Part shown: piece after piece, positions 12,301-19,813 of the stretch
How the letters are laid out: the number at the start of each line of letters is the position of its first letter
How positions within the stretch are numbered: position 1 is the stretch's first letter
Assembly: GCA_030323885.1 (NCBI GenBank)
Contig: CM059203.1
Span: forward strand, 1,860,001-1,924,000
DNA length: 64,000 nt
Direction of reading: 5' to 3'
Source of the DNA: Branchipolynoe longqiensis
Taxonomy: Eukaryota; Annelida; Polychaeta; Phyllodocida; Polynoidae
Made by a program: the position numbers and the translations under genes
Notes under the pieces: model-generated
Database searches by the model: none
What the model was told of the DNA's origin: nothing
Seen by the model: only the letters and a program-made list of their open reading frames with translations

Positions 12301-15288
12301 ATTATAGTAGGCATATGTTCATGATAAGAGGGTAGTGTTCATTGTAAACTATGCATTTCTAATTTAATTTATGTTCTCATTTCATTTTCTCCACTTTTTA
12401 TATAGGGCTGTTCTTTACGACAGAACATAAAGACAAGAATATTTCTAACCCATGTTATAGTATAGGGTGAATCTGTTATCTAATTGTTCAGCAGGCCCTG
12501 TCTAACACTAGAGACCCTGTCACACCTTACCGGACTGGAGAACCGGACACTGTCCGGTACTGTACGGTGATGTCCGGTAAATGTCCGGTACCCATCCGGC
12601 GGTGTCCGGTGGTGTCTGGCCGTGTCCGGTACAAGTTTTGAACAGCACAAAACTTCTACCGGACACCGCCAGACTGAAGTGTCTGGTTGGGGTCCGGTAT
12701 GTCCAGTACCCATCCGGTACCCATCCAGTACCCATCCATACATGACCGGTACCCATCCGTTGGTTCCGGTTTGCCCATTTTGTCCGGTACATGTCTGGTA
12801 CCCATCTATTACGTGTCCGGTACTCGTCTGGTACTCGTCCGGTACATGTACAGTACATGTACGGTACATGTACGGTACTTGTCTGGTCGCCCGGCGGCAA
12901 TTGACCCAATACCGCTCCATTTTTATACATTTTGTCGCCGGAAAGCACCGGACTAGACAATTCTTTGTCCGGTGGTCTCGGGTGCTCAGTCCGGTGAGGT
13001 GTGACAATGGCTTTACAGACTGCGGGGACTAACTAACTACCAGTTGATGTATTCTGACGCATGCGTGTGGCTTCCCTGCAGGGTGACTCCGGGGGCCCCC
13101 TGGTGTGCAGGGAGAAAGGCGGGCGGCGGGTGCTGGCTGGAGTTGTGTCCTGGGGGCAGGGGTGTGCGCACAACAACTACCCTGGAGTCTACACCAACGT
13201 GGCCGGCTACCGAGGCTGGATCTGCTCCAGTACCCGCAACCAGGTGAGCAGGGTTCATTGCAGGTTTTGTGTCCTAGCAACACCTGGGGTTATTTCAGGG
13301 ACGCGCCTAGCAACACCTGAGGTCATATGAAGGACGTGCCTAGCAACACCTGAGGTCATATCCGGGATGGGCTTAGCAACACCTGAGGTCCTATCAGGAA
13401 TTGGCCTAATCTCATCTTAGGTCATATCAGAGATGCACCTAGCAACACCTGAGGTCATATTAGGGATGCACCTAGCAAAACCTAAGGTAATATCAGAGGT
13501 GCGCCTAGCAACACCTGAGGTAATATCAGGGATGCACCTAGCAATACCTGAGGTAATATCAGGGGTGCACCTAGCAACACCTGAGGTATTATCAGGGATG
13601 TGCCTAGCAACACCTGAGGTAATATCAGGGGTGCACCTAGCAACACCTGAGGTAATGTCAGGGGTGGGCCTAGCAACACCTGAGGTCATTTCAGGGATGC
13701 GCCTAGCAACACCTGGGGTAATATCAGGGATGCGCCTAGCAACACCTGAGGTATTGTCAGGGATGCACCTAGCAAAACCTGAGGTAATATCAGGGATGCA
13801 CCTAGCAACACCTGAGGTAATATCAGGGGTGCACCTAGCAACACCTGGGATCATTTAAATGTTAGATTTCTCCGGATTGTCATATCGCTAATAAGACTGA
13901 GGCTACTCCATCTCAGGAGGATTCTTGTTCAGGCTTTGAAAATGGTACATTGGGTATATGTTCAGCATTTTGATAGTTAGCATCATATTCAATAACCCAT
14001 GGCACCACTCAGCGGATGAATTTAACACTACATTCTCGAACGAGGAGTCCAGAAAGTAGTCCCTGTCTATGTGTATTCATGTTGGGTTTACTGCCAATCA
14101 CTAATATTGTATTCATATTCGTCACTTTCTATTAAATTAGTACACATCTTATAAGAAAAAAAGCTACGCTAATCAAAATTTCTTTTTACTAATCTCATAG
14201 AATGTAACGGGTGCTATTACATTCTAGGAAATGATTATGCATTTTGTCGGGGAGCTATGCGAAATAAAATGTCTTCATAATAATTTCATAGAATGTCATT
14301 GGTGCTATTTTATCTATGCACTGTTGAGAATGCTAATTGGATGGCATTTGTTGTATTGTTTTGTTGCATCGGGTGTCATAAACGGTCTTAGATTAAAACC
14401 CGATACAACATCCGTAGCGTGGACCAGCGTTTTGCATGTGAACAAACTAATTTAAATAAACAGCAAATAAAAAACACAAAAGGTAATTTGATGATAGGTG
14501 GGTGGTAGACAGTATTAATATCAAACAGTAAATATGTAGTAGTCTGTTCATGAGCTCCACCGCCACACAGTGGCTGTGCAAATTAGGCTAGGAAACCCCC
14601 ACTAAGCTGCACTGCAAAGGGGCATGTGATATGTCACGGCCCACCAGCGGGAAGCCCAATGGAAGGTAACCATGCCAAGAATTGTCCACCACACCACACA
14701 GCTAATTGTCCAAGCACACCACACAGCTACGTACAAGCCTATGATATGTAAATAGGAGTAGGCTAGTCTAGTAATAAGAGTAGTACAAAATAAAATACAT
14801 ATATGCCAAGAAAATCAAAAAAAAACTAACATATGCTACTAACCATACCAACCAATTATCTATCTGCTACTGAAATGCAGGCAATCAAATACCTTATCAG
14901 CAGCTACTCTGTGGTAAGATAACACCAACACTACAACTGGCCAGCATTGAAAACAAGCCTGGATAGCCAGGCTTATATGCTATGGACAGTATAAATACAG
15001 CCTCAATAAAAAAAAAATGTTAAAGGGACTACTCCGTCTACTGTCGCAGTTCTTCTGCATCAGGTGGCGGCACGCTAGTCGGTAGGCAGGTCCCCATGTG
15101 GACTGCCCGTACTGCGTCTGGCTAGCGCCCCCCCCCCACCATAGGAGGTTACCTGCGACCTGGCTGGTCAGGGGTGGGTCACTTGGTCCTGTGACGCTGT
15201 CGTGGGCAGAAAGAAGAATAAATGTAGGAAGTATACGTCCTGTCTTTTTTGTCGTTACTTCCCTGTTATATATTTTCAGGTTTGCTGA
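297..15288 (+). CDS. Secreted trypsin-like serine protease (S1A) with a long low-complexity insertion, 8 exons
   Basis: Exons read by splice signals and phase: 297-351, 4102-4621, 5971-6077, 6588-6743, 8341-8438, 12109-12153, 13082-13243, 15280-15288. They join in frame to about 383 residues. Residues 1-18 are a signal peptide, followed by a short pro-segment cut at R27 before IVGG (28-31). The catalytic triad is H185 (TAAHC), D235 (DIAL) and S330 (GDSGGP). D324, six residues before the serine, with the Gly residues of SWGQG and PGVYT, predicts trypsin-type cleavage after Arg/Lys. Residues 46-167 replace the normal six-residue 37-loop: Thr/Pro-rich 59-102, then Asn/Trp/Gly/His repeats 103-162. 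The standard cysteine pairs 42-58, 136-201, 168-182 and 191-220 are present; C48, C195, C375 and C383 are extra. Family and activity are well supported. The substrate is unknown. The last exon is the least certain. Confidence 0.85.
445..773 (+). mobile_element. SINE type A, full-length copy in protease intron 1
   Basis: Head GTGACCGAATCGGTAGAGCA, B box GAGTTCGAATTCCAG, body ATGTGACTGAGTGGGATATC, tail ATATGACCTTAAAGGTTACC and CAACAATCAACCAAC. It lies 93 bp after the exon 1 donor. Confidence 0.88.
1431..1768 (+). mobile_element. SINE-A tail abutting a chimeric SINE
   Basis: 1431-1551 is the 3' part of a type A SINE. 1552-1768 starts with a clean A head (GATGGCCAAATGAGTTAGAG, GTGGGTTCGAATCCTGG). 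At GGATAGGGCAAGG it switches to AGCAGTGGAATGAGGAAGAC and CCTGCTTAAACAACTAATG, the tail of type B. A11 follows after a short spacer. Confidence 0.85.
1988..2279. mobile_element. TIR element in intron 1
   Basis: The left end GCCCGGTACACACCTCCCG and right end inverse GCCTGGTACACACCTCCCG continue through TATAC: 23 of 24 bases. The interior has related arms (AAAACTGCCCG and its inverse). Target duplication not clear. Confidence 0.75.
2933..3199 (+). mobile_element. SINE type A, 3'-truncated copy
   Basis: Head GCGGTGACCGAATCGCTACA, B box AAGTTTGAATCCCAG, body to CACTGTCATAAGTCAGTACT. The final 60 bases of the family are missing. Confidence 0.82.
4102..4621 (+). CDS. Protease exon 2: activation site, 37-loop insertion, catalytic His
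   Basis: The acceptor at 4100-4101 joins in phase 1 to give a pro-segment ending in R|IVGG. The strand ending in YLVSL is followed by [11 protein letters not shown], then Thr/Pro-rich sequence with four TPP units, then tandem WNN units, GNW and WNH units and HHGFHYYN. The protease fold resumes at HFCGGTLI, and TAAHC carries the catalytic His. The donor is ACA|GTAAGT at 4622. The whole insertion lies inside one exon and keeps the frame. The DNA is a near-perfect array of AATTGGAAC-type 9-mers, so it probably grew by slippage. Confidence 0.85.
5210..5600. repeat. AT-rich 77-bp tandem array, about five units
   Basis: CATTGTTCGATG-type starts recur at 5210, 5287, 5364 and 5441 (exactly 77 bp apart) and again at 5530 after an expanded unit. 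Each unit carries TTAGATAAGTTAAATGCATA and TAGATTTCAATGAATATAT. Partial matches extend upstream to about 5095. Confidence 0.85.
5604..5918 (-). mobile_element. SINE type B (tRNA-headed), reverse copy
   Basis: Read on the minus strand it begins with a tRNA-like head (GTGGAGTGGTTAGAGTGTC, then a GATTCCCCG-type B box), continues through a body with CAAAGGCCGGTTGCTCTCAT, and ends in the shared tail (GCAGTGGAATGAGGAAGACC ... CCTGCTTAAACAACTAATGG) and poly-A. The copy at 15386-15682 matches throughout. Confidence 0.85.
5971..6077 (+). CDS. Protease exon 3
   Basis: It encodes [13 protein letters not shown] ... [14 protein letters not shown], the usual S1A segment between the catalytic His and Asp. 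Phase 2 enters and phase 1 leaves; the donor is ACA|GTGAGG. The cysteine before LTVRVGEYD is not standard for trypsins and may pair with the extra one after YLVSL. Confidence 0.85.
6255..6579 (+). mobile_element. SINE type A, ending next to a splice acceptor
   Basis: This is a near full-length copy: tRNA-like head (TGGCTGAATCGGCAGAGTGC, GGTTCCCGG B box), GATACTTGTCGCTTCCTAGCC-like body, CACTGAGTGGGAT-type region, and the tail ATATGACCTTAGAT ... CCAACAACCAA. The tail stops about eight bases before the exon 4 acceptor AG at 6586-6587. Confidence 0.85.
6588..6743 (+). CDS. Protease exon 4: catalytic Asp
   Basis: It encodes [16 protein letters not shown] ... [17 protein letters not shown] holds the catalytic Asp and VAGWG is the conserved strand. 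Phase 1 in, phase 1 out; the donor is CCG|GTAGGT. The acceptor TCATCTTTCAG is short, and everything upstream of it is SINE. Confidence 0.85.
7481..7910 (-). mobile_element. Non-LTR retrotransposon 3' end, 5'-truncated, reverse
   Basis: On the minus strand it runs from GGCTAGGAAACCCCCACTAA through CAAAGGGGCATGTGATATGT to ATACAGCCTCAATAAAAA. The same sequence recurs at 14568-15014 and, joined to reverse-transcriptase coding sequence, at 59768-60150. This suggests it is a LINE 3' UTR ending in poly-A. Confidence 0.75.
8019..8097 (+). mobile_element. SINE type A, tail fragment
   Basis: GCCATGAGTCCGCACTGTCA and the following CAAGTCGGT, then CTGATATGAGGTCAGATGTT, match the 3' third of the SINE-A family. 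The head is absent. Confidence 0.7.
8341..8438 (+). CDS. Protease exon 5
   Basis: It encodes [16 protein letters not shown] and [16 protein letters not shown], the segment with the cysteine equivalent to C168. The acceptor TCTCCTCCAG is strong; the donor is AAG|GTAACT. Phase 1 in, phase 0 out. Confidence 0.85.
8741..9235. repeat. Inverted repeat enclosing a direct duplication
   Basis: 8746-8800 (GTTGCGGTTTCCGAGGCACA, then CCAGTTTGCGAGGGACACAT) is the reverse complement, with a few changes, of 9178-9232. Between the arms, about 130 bp beginning CATACAGAAGAAGTCAAATA occurs twice (8828-8940 and 9034-9152). It lies in protease intron 5. The element class is unknown. Confidence 0.7.
9427..9803. 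mobile_element. MITE family I (hairpin-ended), copy 1
   Basis: The ends are TAGATCAAAGATTCAC and its inverted partner ending GAATCTTTTATCTA. It is flanked by AGGTCCTGT (9418-9426) and AGGTCCTAT (9804-9812), a 9-bp duplication with one change. Immediately inside each end is a hairpin of the TTCACCC-TGTACT type. It lies in protease intron 5. Confidence 0.8.
9860..10390. other. GC-rich block in protease intron 5, unassigned
   Basis: This is a C-rich stretch unlike its AT-rich surroundings, open in several frames on both strands. A GGTTCGAGTCT-like B box near 10204 and a downstream CAATAAAG at about 10508 hint at a retroposed sequence. I recognise no protein and see no exon signals that would fit the protease. 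Confidence 0.35.
10791..11267. mobile_element. TTAA-type MITE, copy A
   Basis: The terminal inverted repeat is GCCGTGTTCA at the left and the inverse of GTGTGAACACGGC at the right. The left flank is TTAA (10787-10790) and the right is TTTA (11268-11271), one change from TTAA. Internal sequence matches 26155-26739 in inverted orientation. TTAA flanks point to a piggyBac- or Kolobok-mobilised element. Confidence 0.7.
11272..12100. other. Intron 5, remainder
   Basis: It contains an 11-base poly-C (11430-11440) and AT-rich sequence. A CGCCACCAC-GGTCAG-like short repeat is seen near 11885. Nothing coding is seen. Confidence 0.4.
12109..12153 (+). CDS. Protease exon 6: specificity Asp
   Basis: This is a 45-base exon encoding [15 protein letters not shown]. 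The Asp of KDSC is the S1-pocket residue (189), and the two cysteines correspond to C182 and C191. The acceptor is TTTCTAG and the donor CAG|GTAACG; phase 0 on both sides. Confidence 0.85.
12182..12209. repeat. 28-base poly-G tract
   Basis: Uninterrupted G run just inside intron 6, 29 bases downstream of the exon 6 donor. It is the longest of several G or C homopolymers in the window. Confidence 0.95.
12518..13006. mobile_element. TIR element with CCGGTA-rich internal repeats
   Basis: The left end TGTCACACCTTACCGGACTG and right end CAGTCCGGTGAGGTGTGACA are inverted repeats with one change. The interior is built of CCGGTACCCAT, CCGGTACTCGT and CCGGTACATGTAC units. No target duplication is obvious. 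It lies in intron 6 and ends 75 bp before exon 7. The long open frames across it are by-products of the repeats. Confidence 0.7.
13082..13243 (+). CDS. Protease exon 7: catalytic Ser and substrate pocket
   Basis: It encodes [12 protein letters not shown] ... [17 protein letters not shown] and [20 protein letters not shown]. It supplies the catalytic Ser, C201, C220, and the pocket Gly residues. It is more GC-rich than the surroundings. The acceptor is CTTCCCTGCAG and the donor CAG|GTGAGC. Confidence 0.9.
13262..13855. repeat. 33-bp minisatellite in intron 7, SINE-derived
   Basis: About 18 units of the form CCTAGCAACACCTGAGGTAA + TATCAGGGATGCA start about 20 bases after the exon 7 donor. Because 33 is divisible by three and the unit lacks stops, both strands stay open for over 140 codons. 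The unit matches the reverse complement of the SINE-A tail (compare 29783-29815), including the sequence preceding the first unit. Confidence 0.9.
13860..14560. other. Intron 7, AT-rich, unassigned
   Basis: A short repeated motif (CATAGAATGTAACGGGTGCTA near 14196 and CATAGAATGTCATTGGTGCTA near 14287) is visible. I see no gene or element ends. Confidence 0.35.
14568..15014 (+). mobile_element. Non-LTR retrotransposon 3' end, 5'-truncated
   Basis: It matches 7481-7910 (inverted) and 59768-60150, ending in ACAGCCTCAATAAAAAAAAA. A 29-bp duplication of the CACCACACAGCTA segment is private to this copy. Confidence 0.75.
15280..15288 (+). CDS. Protease exon 8: last two codons and stop
   Basis: A good acceptor (TATATATTTTCAG) in phase 0 gives Val-Cys-stop directly after ...RNQ. 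The resulting end of the chain fits a trypsin-like domain. ATTAAA at 15366-15371 could be the poly-A signal. The alternative, reading through the exon 7 donor, would add 29 codons of minisatellite-encoded sequence before a TGA at 13328. Confidence 0.5.
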   Translation, partial: VC

Positions 15289-15385
15289 CAAATGGTGGAT
15301 GGAGTGACGTCACAGAAGACATGATCTCCCTGATGCAAGCACCTCAAGAAAATAACACGTCATAAATTAAAGGACCTATAAAGTT

Positions 15386-15682
15386 CTCTGTGGCGGAGTG
15401 GTTAGAGTGTCTGACTTTTTTCTAGGTCAGACTCCTAATCTGAGGGTCGGCGGTACGATTCCCCGAGCCCCCAGCTCTGCCAATTTGGATTTCCACCGCT
15501 TTGTGTATAACTTACAGCATCATCAAAGGCCGGTTGCTCTCATACCATGTCTATGTGTTGTGGGAGGTTAAAAATCGCTAGGCTCGGGCTTTCTATCGAC
15601 CAGCAGTGGAATGAGGAAGACCAGTCATCTATGACTGAAATTTCCCCTGCTTAAACAACTAATGGATCAAAAAAAAAAAAAA
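15386..15682 (+). mobile_element. SINE type B, forward copy
   Basis: The tRNA-like head TGGCGGAGTGGTTAGAGTGT and B box TACGATTCCCCG are followed by a body shared with 5604-5918. The tail GCAGTGGAATGAGGAAGACC ... CTTAAACAACTAATGG is followed by A14. It is the cleanest type B copy. Confidence 0.88.
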
Positions 15683-15698
15683 GAAGTACAAGTATATA

Positions 15699-15937
15699 GG
15701 AAGAGTTCAGGCGCAAAACCATGTAAACGCCAATCCAAAAATGAAGATGAACATTGGAATCAAACCCACACAAACTTTGTTTGTTTATATTTCTTCTCTT
15801 TTCTTCATTGCTTCATAACCATGTGATTATATGAAAAGTGGAATTAATGAGAATTAAACTTATTTTCAGGTAAAAAAACTGTTATTTAAACCACATTTTT
15901 GGATTAGCTTTTACGTGGTTTTGCGCCTGATCTCTTC
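15699..15937. mobile_element. Fold-back MITE with about 40-bp arms
   Basis: The left arm GAAGAGTTCAGGCGCAAAAC and right arm (reverse complement GAAGAGATCAGGCGCAAAAC) continue as inverted repeats through CCATGTAAACGCCAATCCAA. The interior is AT-rich. No clear target duplication. Confidence 0.7.
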
Positions 15938-16261
15938 ATATGCAGATATGATGCGATCAAAGCGAACAGTACCATGTTTCCTCTTCACATAATTTAGCTG
16001 CAGAATTGTACCAGAAATTTGTATACCGTCATGGAAGCCTAATTTACAGTTTCAGATGAATATCAGAAACGTCAAATTCCGAAGTGAGTGAGTGGTTACG
16101 TGTAGGGAGAGTGAAGATTCATTTGAAATCAATTAGTTTGAATTTTGTGCTACAGCTTTATCCCATTCACAAATAAAATAAATGAATTTAGAAGAAAACG
16201 TAAATAAACATGATGCATAATAAGTATTACGTCATCATGTCATGGCTCACCACGGTGGAGC

Positions 16262-16870
16262 AAATGGACATTGAAGTTGCATAGTCCGATAAAAACACCA
16301 AATTTTCAAACGCAAAACACTTATCTGGATTCGAACCTTCATACCCAACTTTGATACTATTGCACTTATTAAACATTTGGCGACACATAGAAGTTGAGTC
16401 TAAGAACATTTAATAGAACCTGTTATTGCTGAAGCCTACCAGGTCCGAGTTTTGACAAGCATGCTAAAATTAATGTTACCAAAAATAAGAAGATTGTTTT
16501 ATTTAACGACGCCTCTAGAGCACATTGCTTTTTATCATCGATTATTAGACGTCAAACAATTGGTCATTCTAACATATTTCTTTGGAGGAGACCCGCTGCC
16601 GCCATATAGGCTACTCTTTCCGATAGCAGCAAGGGATCTTTTATATGCACTTTCCCCCAGACAAGAGAGCACATACCGCAGCCTTTGATGAACCAGTTGT
16701 GGACCACTGATTAAATTAATGTTCCATGCTTGCACTCCAAATATCTCCTAAAATAGTAATTTAAAACAAAGTTACGCCCAATTACTGTCAGGTAGATTAT
16801 AATGATCAACTTCATATATTTATCTCGGAAAATGACAGAAACTCAAAAGCACCAGACTATGCAACTTTAA
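16262..16870 (+). mobile_element. Family F element (GCATAGTCCGAT ends), interrupted
   Basis: The left end GTTGCATAGTCCGATAAAA and right end ACCAGACTATGCAACTTTAA are inverted repeats. The body includes GCACTTATTAAACATTTG, AATAGAACCTGTTATTGC and TAGATTATAATGATCAAC. A second element sits inside at 16478-16712. Complete relative: 51067-51405. Confidence 0.7.
16478..16712 (+). mobile_element. Mollusc-type dispersed element (family E), nested
   Basis: The body runs TTTTATTTAACGACGCCTCT, GAGCACATTG, ATCATCGATTATTAGACGTC, GCAGCAAGGGATCTTTTATA, CAGTTGTGGACCACTG. The flanks AAATTAATGTT (16467-16477 and 16713-16723) look like an 11-bp target duplication of the host family F element. Resemblance to repeats common in mollusc genomes is from memory. 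Confidence 0.7.
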
Positions 16871-16889
16871 AGTCGCCCGGTATAGCTCA

Positions 16890-17125
16890 GAAAGAAACAA
16901 ACAGATTGTGAATAGTTCTAATTTGTGCCACGGTTGTATGCTCTCCAAGCACACCTTTACTTAGTTTTCAGTTTATGCAACCAAATATGTGGTGTGTGCT
17001 GAGGTCTGTTATGTATGAATGACATCATGGGTGGGATTCCCAGATCACATGACCTAGACGGGTTCCCCATAGAGAGGAGAACCCAGAAAACCAAGATGGC
17101 ACCCGCATAAAGCTATCAATTTCAC
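16890..17125 (+). repeat. Dispersed repeat G
   Basis: It shares CTCCAAGCACACCTTTAC, CATGGGTGGGATTCCCAGAT, CACATGACC and AAGATGGC ... TTTCACTTTTAAAG with the inverted copy at 26876-27090 and a partial at 26020-26065. The CACTTTTAAA part also occurs inside family I MITEs. Confidence 0.6.
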
Positions 17126-17129
17126 TTTT

Positions 17130-18010
17130 AAAGTATCTTAAAGCTGCATAGTCTGAAGAATTATCAAATTTTCAAAACCAAACCAAGTATCTAGATTTGA
17201 TTTTACATATCTAACTTAGATACTGATGCACTTATTAAGCATTTGTTTCTGCATAGAAGGCAATACTGAGTCAATTTAACAGAATCTGTTACTGCAGAAG
17301 TCTATGGTGTCAGAGTTTTGGCAAGCATGCCAAAACTAATTTTCTATCTTTGCACTCAAAATATCTCAAAAGTTTACCATTTAAAATAAAAGTTACTTTG
17401 AACTAATGTAAAGTAGATACTAGTGATCAATCTAATATATTGTCGTGGGGGTGATGAAAATGGGAAATATTGCGCCTAGAGCGGGACTCCAACCCACATC
17501 TCTTTGCATTCCAGGCCAGTGTGCTAACCATTACACCAGCTAGGCTCCCTGATATCAACACACTACCAATGCCTACCTGTCAATGTGGCTCCTTGCCTGA
17601 GAGGTCAGTGCAGACCACTACACTCGTCCCCCTGGAATTGTATGTCTTTTAATGCTTACAATTACATACACACAGGCAAGGCAACGCACTTACATACACA
17701 GGGTAGGTTCAACAACTATACAATGTGTAGCTTGTACAGATTCATGGTCACGGCAACCAGTGTCATGGGGGTGATGAAAATGGGAAATATTGCGCCTAGA
17801 GCGGGACTCGAACCCACATCTCTTTGCATTCCAGGCCAGTGTGCTAACCATTACACCACCTAGGCTCCCTGATATCAACACACTACCCACGCCTACCTGT
17901 CTATGCGGCTCCTTGCCTGAGAGGTCAGTGCAGACCACTACAATATTTATCTCAGGAAAAATAAAGGAATTCAAAACCATCGGACTGTGCAACTTGAATC
18001 TACATGATTT
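17130..18010 (+). mobile_element. Family F element interrupted by a duplicated SINE
   Basis: The left part (GCATAGTCTGAAGAATTATC ... AGTAGATACTAGTGATCAAT) and right part (ATATTTATCTCAGGAAAAAT ... GGACTGTGCAACTTGAA) belong to one element. Positions 17441-17945 are the insertion. Confidence 0.65.
17441..17945 (-). mobile_element. SINE type C (tRNA-headed), 320-bp tandem duplication
   Basis: On the minus strand the head reads GGTGTAATGGTTAGCACACT and GTGGGTTCGAGTCCCGCTCT, that is A and B boxes of a tRNA-like RNA polymerase III promoter. The GGTGATGAAAATGGGAAATA start occurs at 17450 and again at 17770, exactly 320 bp apart. The B box is mutated in the left copy (TTGGAGTCC). Confidence 0.75.
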
Positions 18011-18151
18011 CATTAATTATTCACCTCCCAAAAGTAGCTGACTATTACAACACTAGCATTTGAACTAAATATTTAACACTTTAGATTGCAGATTTTGACA
18101 CTGTTCCTATAGGGTAGTCTATCAGCCATGTTAGTGTTGCTGGACTAACTA

Positions 18152-18571
18152 TAGATAAAAGATTCACCCCGTACTGCAGTAGCCTAAGTAGTGGTGAAGA
18201 GCAACCCTATATAAAAGCTGAAAAAAATATCTACATGCTGAGTTAATGAAATGAACACATAGAATCTTAATTTAAGAAGCAACATATATTCTTCACATAT
18301 ATCTTAATATTTACCCGCTACTTTTGATTTGAAAAACATAATAAGACATGTAGTTTAATGGACTTTAAAAGTGAAATTGGCGGCATTCCATGGTTGCCAT
18401 CATATCTTTTTACATTCTCTCCCATTACACTAACTCTGTGCCGATATAAGTAGCCTTTTGATACTGGAACCAGGGATTCCACTTCCTGTTCCATAATAAA
18501 GCTGTTTCGCCCGTATTTAGACTATGTTGTCATTCACCCCTACTACAAGTACAGGGTGAATCTTTTATCTA
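18152..18571. mobile_element. MITE family I, copy 2
   Basis: The ends are TAGATAAAAGATTCACC and GGTGAATCTTTTATCTA. It is flanked on both sides by GACTAACTA (18143-18151 and 18572-18580), a perfect 9-bp duplication. Hairpins of the CACCCnGTACT type lie just inside each end. Confidence 0.88.
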
Positions 18572-19408
18572 GACTAACTACAACACAGCAGAAAAAACTG
18601 ACCTCAGCACTTGCCCACCCCCATATTCGGTAGCTTTGATTTTAATTGTTATACTAAAATAAATGTGAGCGGCGATCAAAAAAACAATTGACTAAATAAA
18701 TTTTAATTCAATTTGTCAACTCTGAACGGCTGCTGGGTAATGAAATCACCCTCACTCACCGAATGTACTCCTAAAATATTATTAATAAAATATGAATAAA
18801 TTTGTTAACACCTGAATAAAGTAATGAATATTTATCGTCACGGAACTTCATGGATGACTATTTGAACATAACTACCAGTTACAATAGCAACTAGAAATAT
18901 TGTTAAATTCATCTAAATTTCGAGTTATCTAGGGCTATATGGTTTGTTTTGTTGTTTTATGCAGGCATGTGATTGGGTGCAGGGGGAAAAGTTTTCCTTT
19001 TATGTGTATTATAATGTATTATAATAATATAAGGACCGGAGTGAAACCCATTATTAATATTATTGTATATATTGTTTATTATACGATCAACTGTATGTAT
19101 TCGGAGTCACGTGCCCACCCTAGTATGGGACGCGTGAATGGGATACCAACTGCATGGTGTGGAATTAATGTAAATCATTGTCACTTCGATCACATTTTTC
19201 TTTTGAGGTAGGGCATATATAGGCCCAGCCAGAGAACTAATAAAGAACTCAGCCCAACTCTGCATTTGTCTAACCTTATTGCCTAGTGGGATTATATACA
19301 GTGTAACTGACAAATTTCAAACGGATGCGCGTAAAGCATACATAACACCTTGTATATATGACGTCCTATACACAAATAGCCTGAACTGAGACAAGTAATC
19401 ATGTGTTC

Positions 19409-19495
19409 TCTCTGTGGCCTAGTGGTTAAGGTGTTGAACTTGTAATCTGAAGTTGTTTGATCTTGTGGGTTCAAACCCCATACAGTCCAAAACCT
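19409..19495 (+). mobile_element. tRNA-like sequence, SINE head or tRNA pseudogene
   Basis: TGGCCTAGTGGTTAAGGTGT (A box) and GTGGGTTCAAACCCCATAC (B box with paired T arm) are 40 bases apart. The anticodon arm (around CTTGTAATC) does not pair well and there is no clean acceptor stem, so a functional tRNA is unlikely. Confidence 0.5.
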
Positions 19496-19696
19496 TTTTA
19501 CATTCAACAACAAAAATACGTTCTTCATCTATGTGTGTTTCTCATTGAATTATGCAATGTAATTGTACTAACATATATTTTACATGTTGAGATCTTATTT
19601 TCTTAATGATGTTGGATGGCATATTGTATGAGATGAGTTATGTTAGTTTTAGAAAATTAATATCAGTGACTGAATGAGTGATATTAAGAGTATTTC

Positions 19697-19794
19697 TCAT
19701 CGGAAAGTTTAGCCGGCGGGTCAAGAAAGCCCTAGGCCGTGAATAAACCAATCAGTATCCAGAAGTCAAAGTGTTCAGACGTCATACTTTCACG
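19697..19794 (+). repeat. 5' LTR remnant
   Basis: It matches the last 97 bp of the right LTR (GGAAAGTTTAGCCGGCGGGT through CAGACGTCATACTTTCAC) with a few substitutions and a 3-base difference. The upstream LTR half is missing or too diverged to see. AATAAA inside the repeat is a plausible poly-A signal. Confidence 0.8.
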
Positions 19795-19813
19795 TGGTGT
19801 CAGATGAGGAAGA

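Noticed and set aside
12480..13032. Open frames of 136-175 codons on both strands
   Set aside because: They arise from the CCGGTA-rich repeats of a TIR element, not from selection for a protein.
13417..13858. Open frames of 140-145 codons on both strands
   Set aside because: They are produced by the 33-bp minisatellite, whose length is divisible by three.
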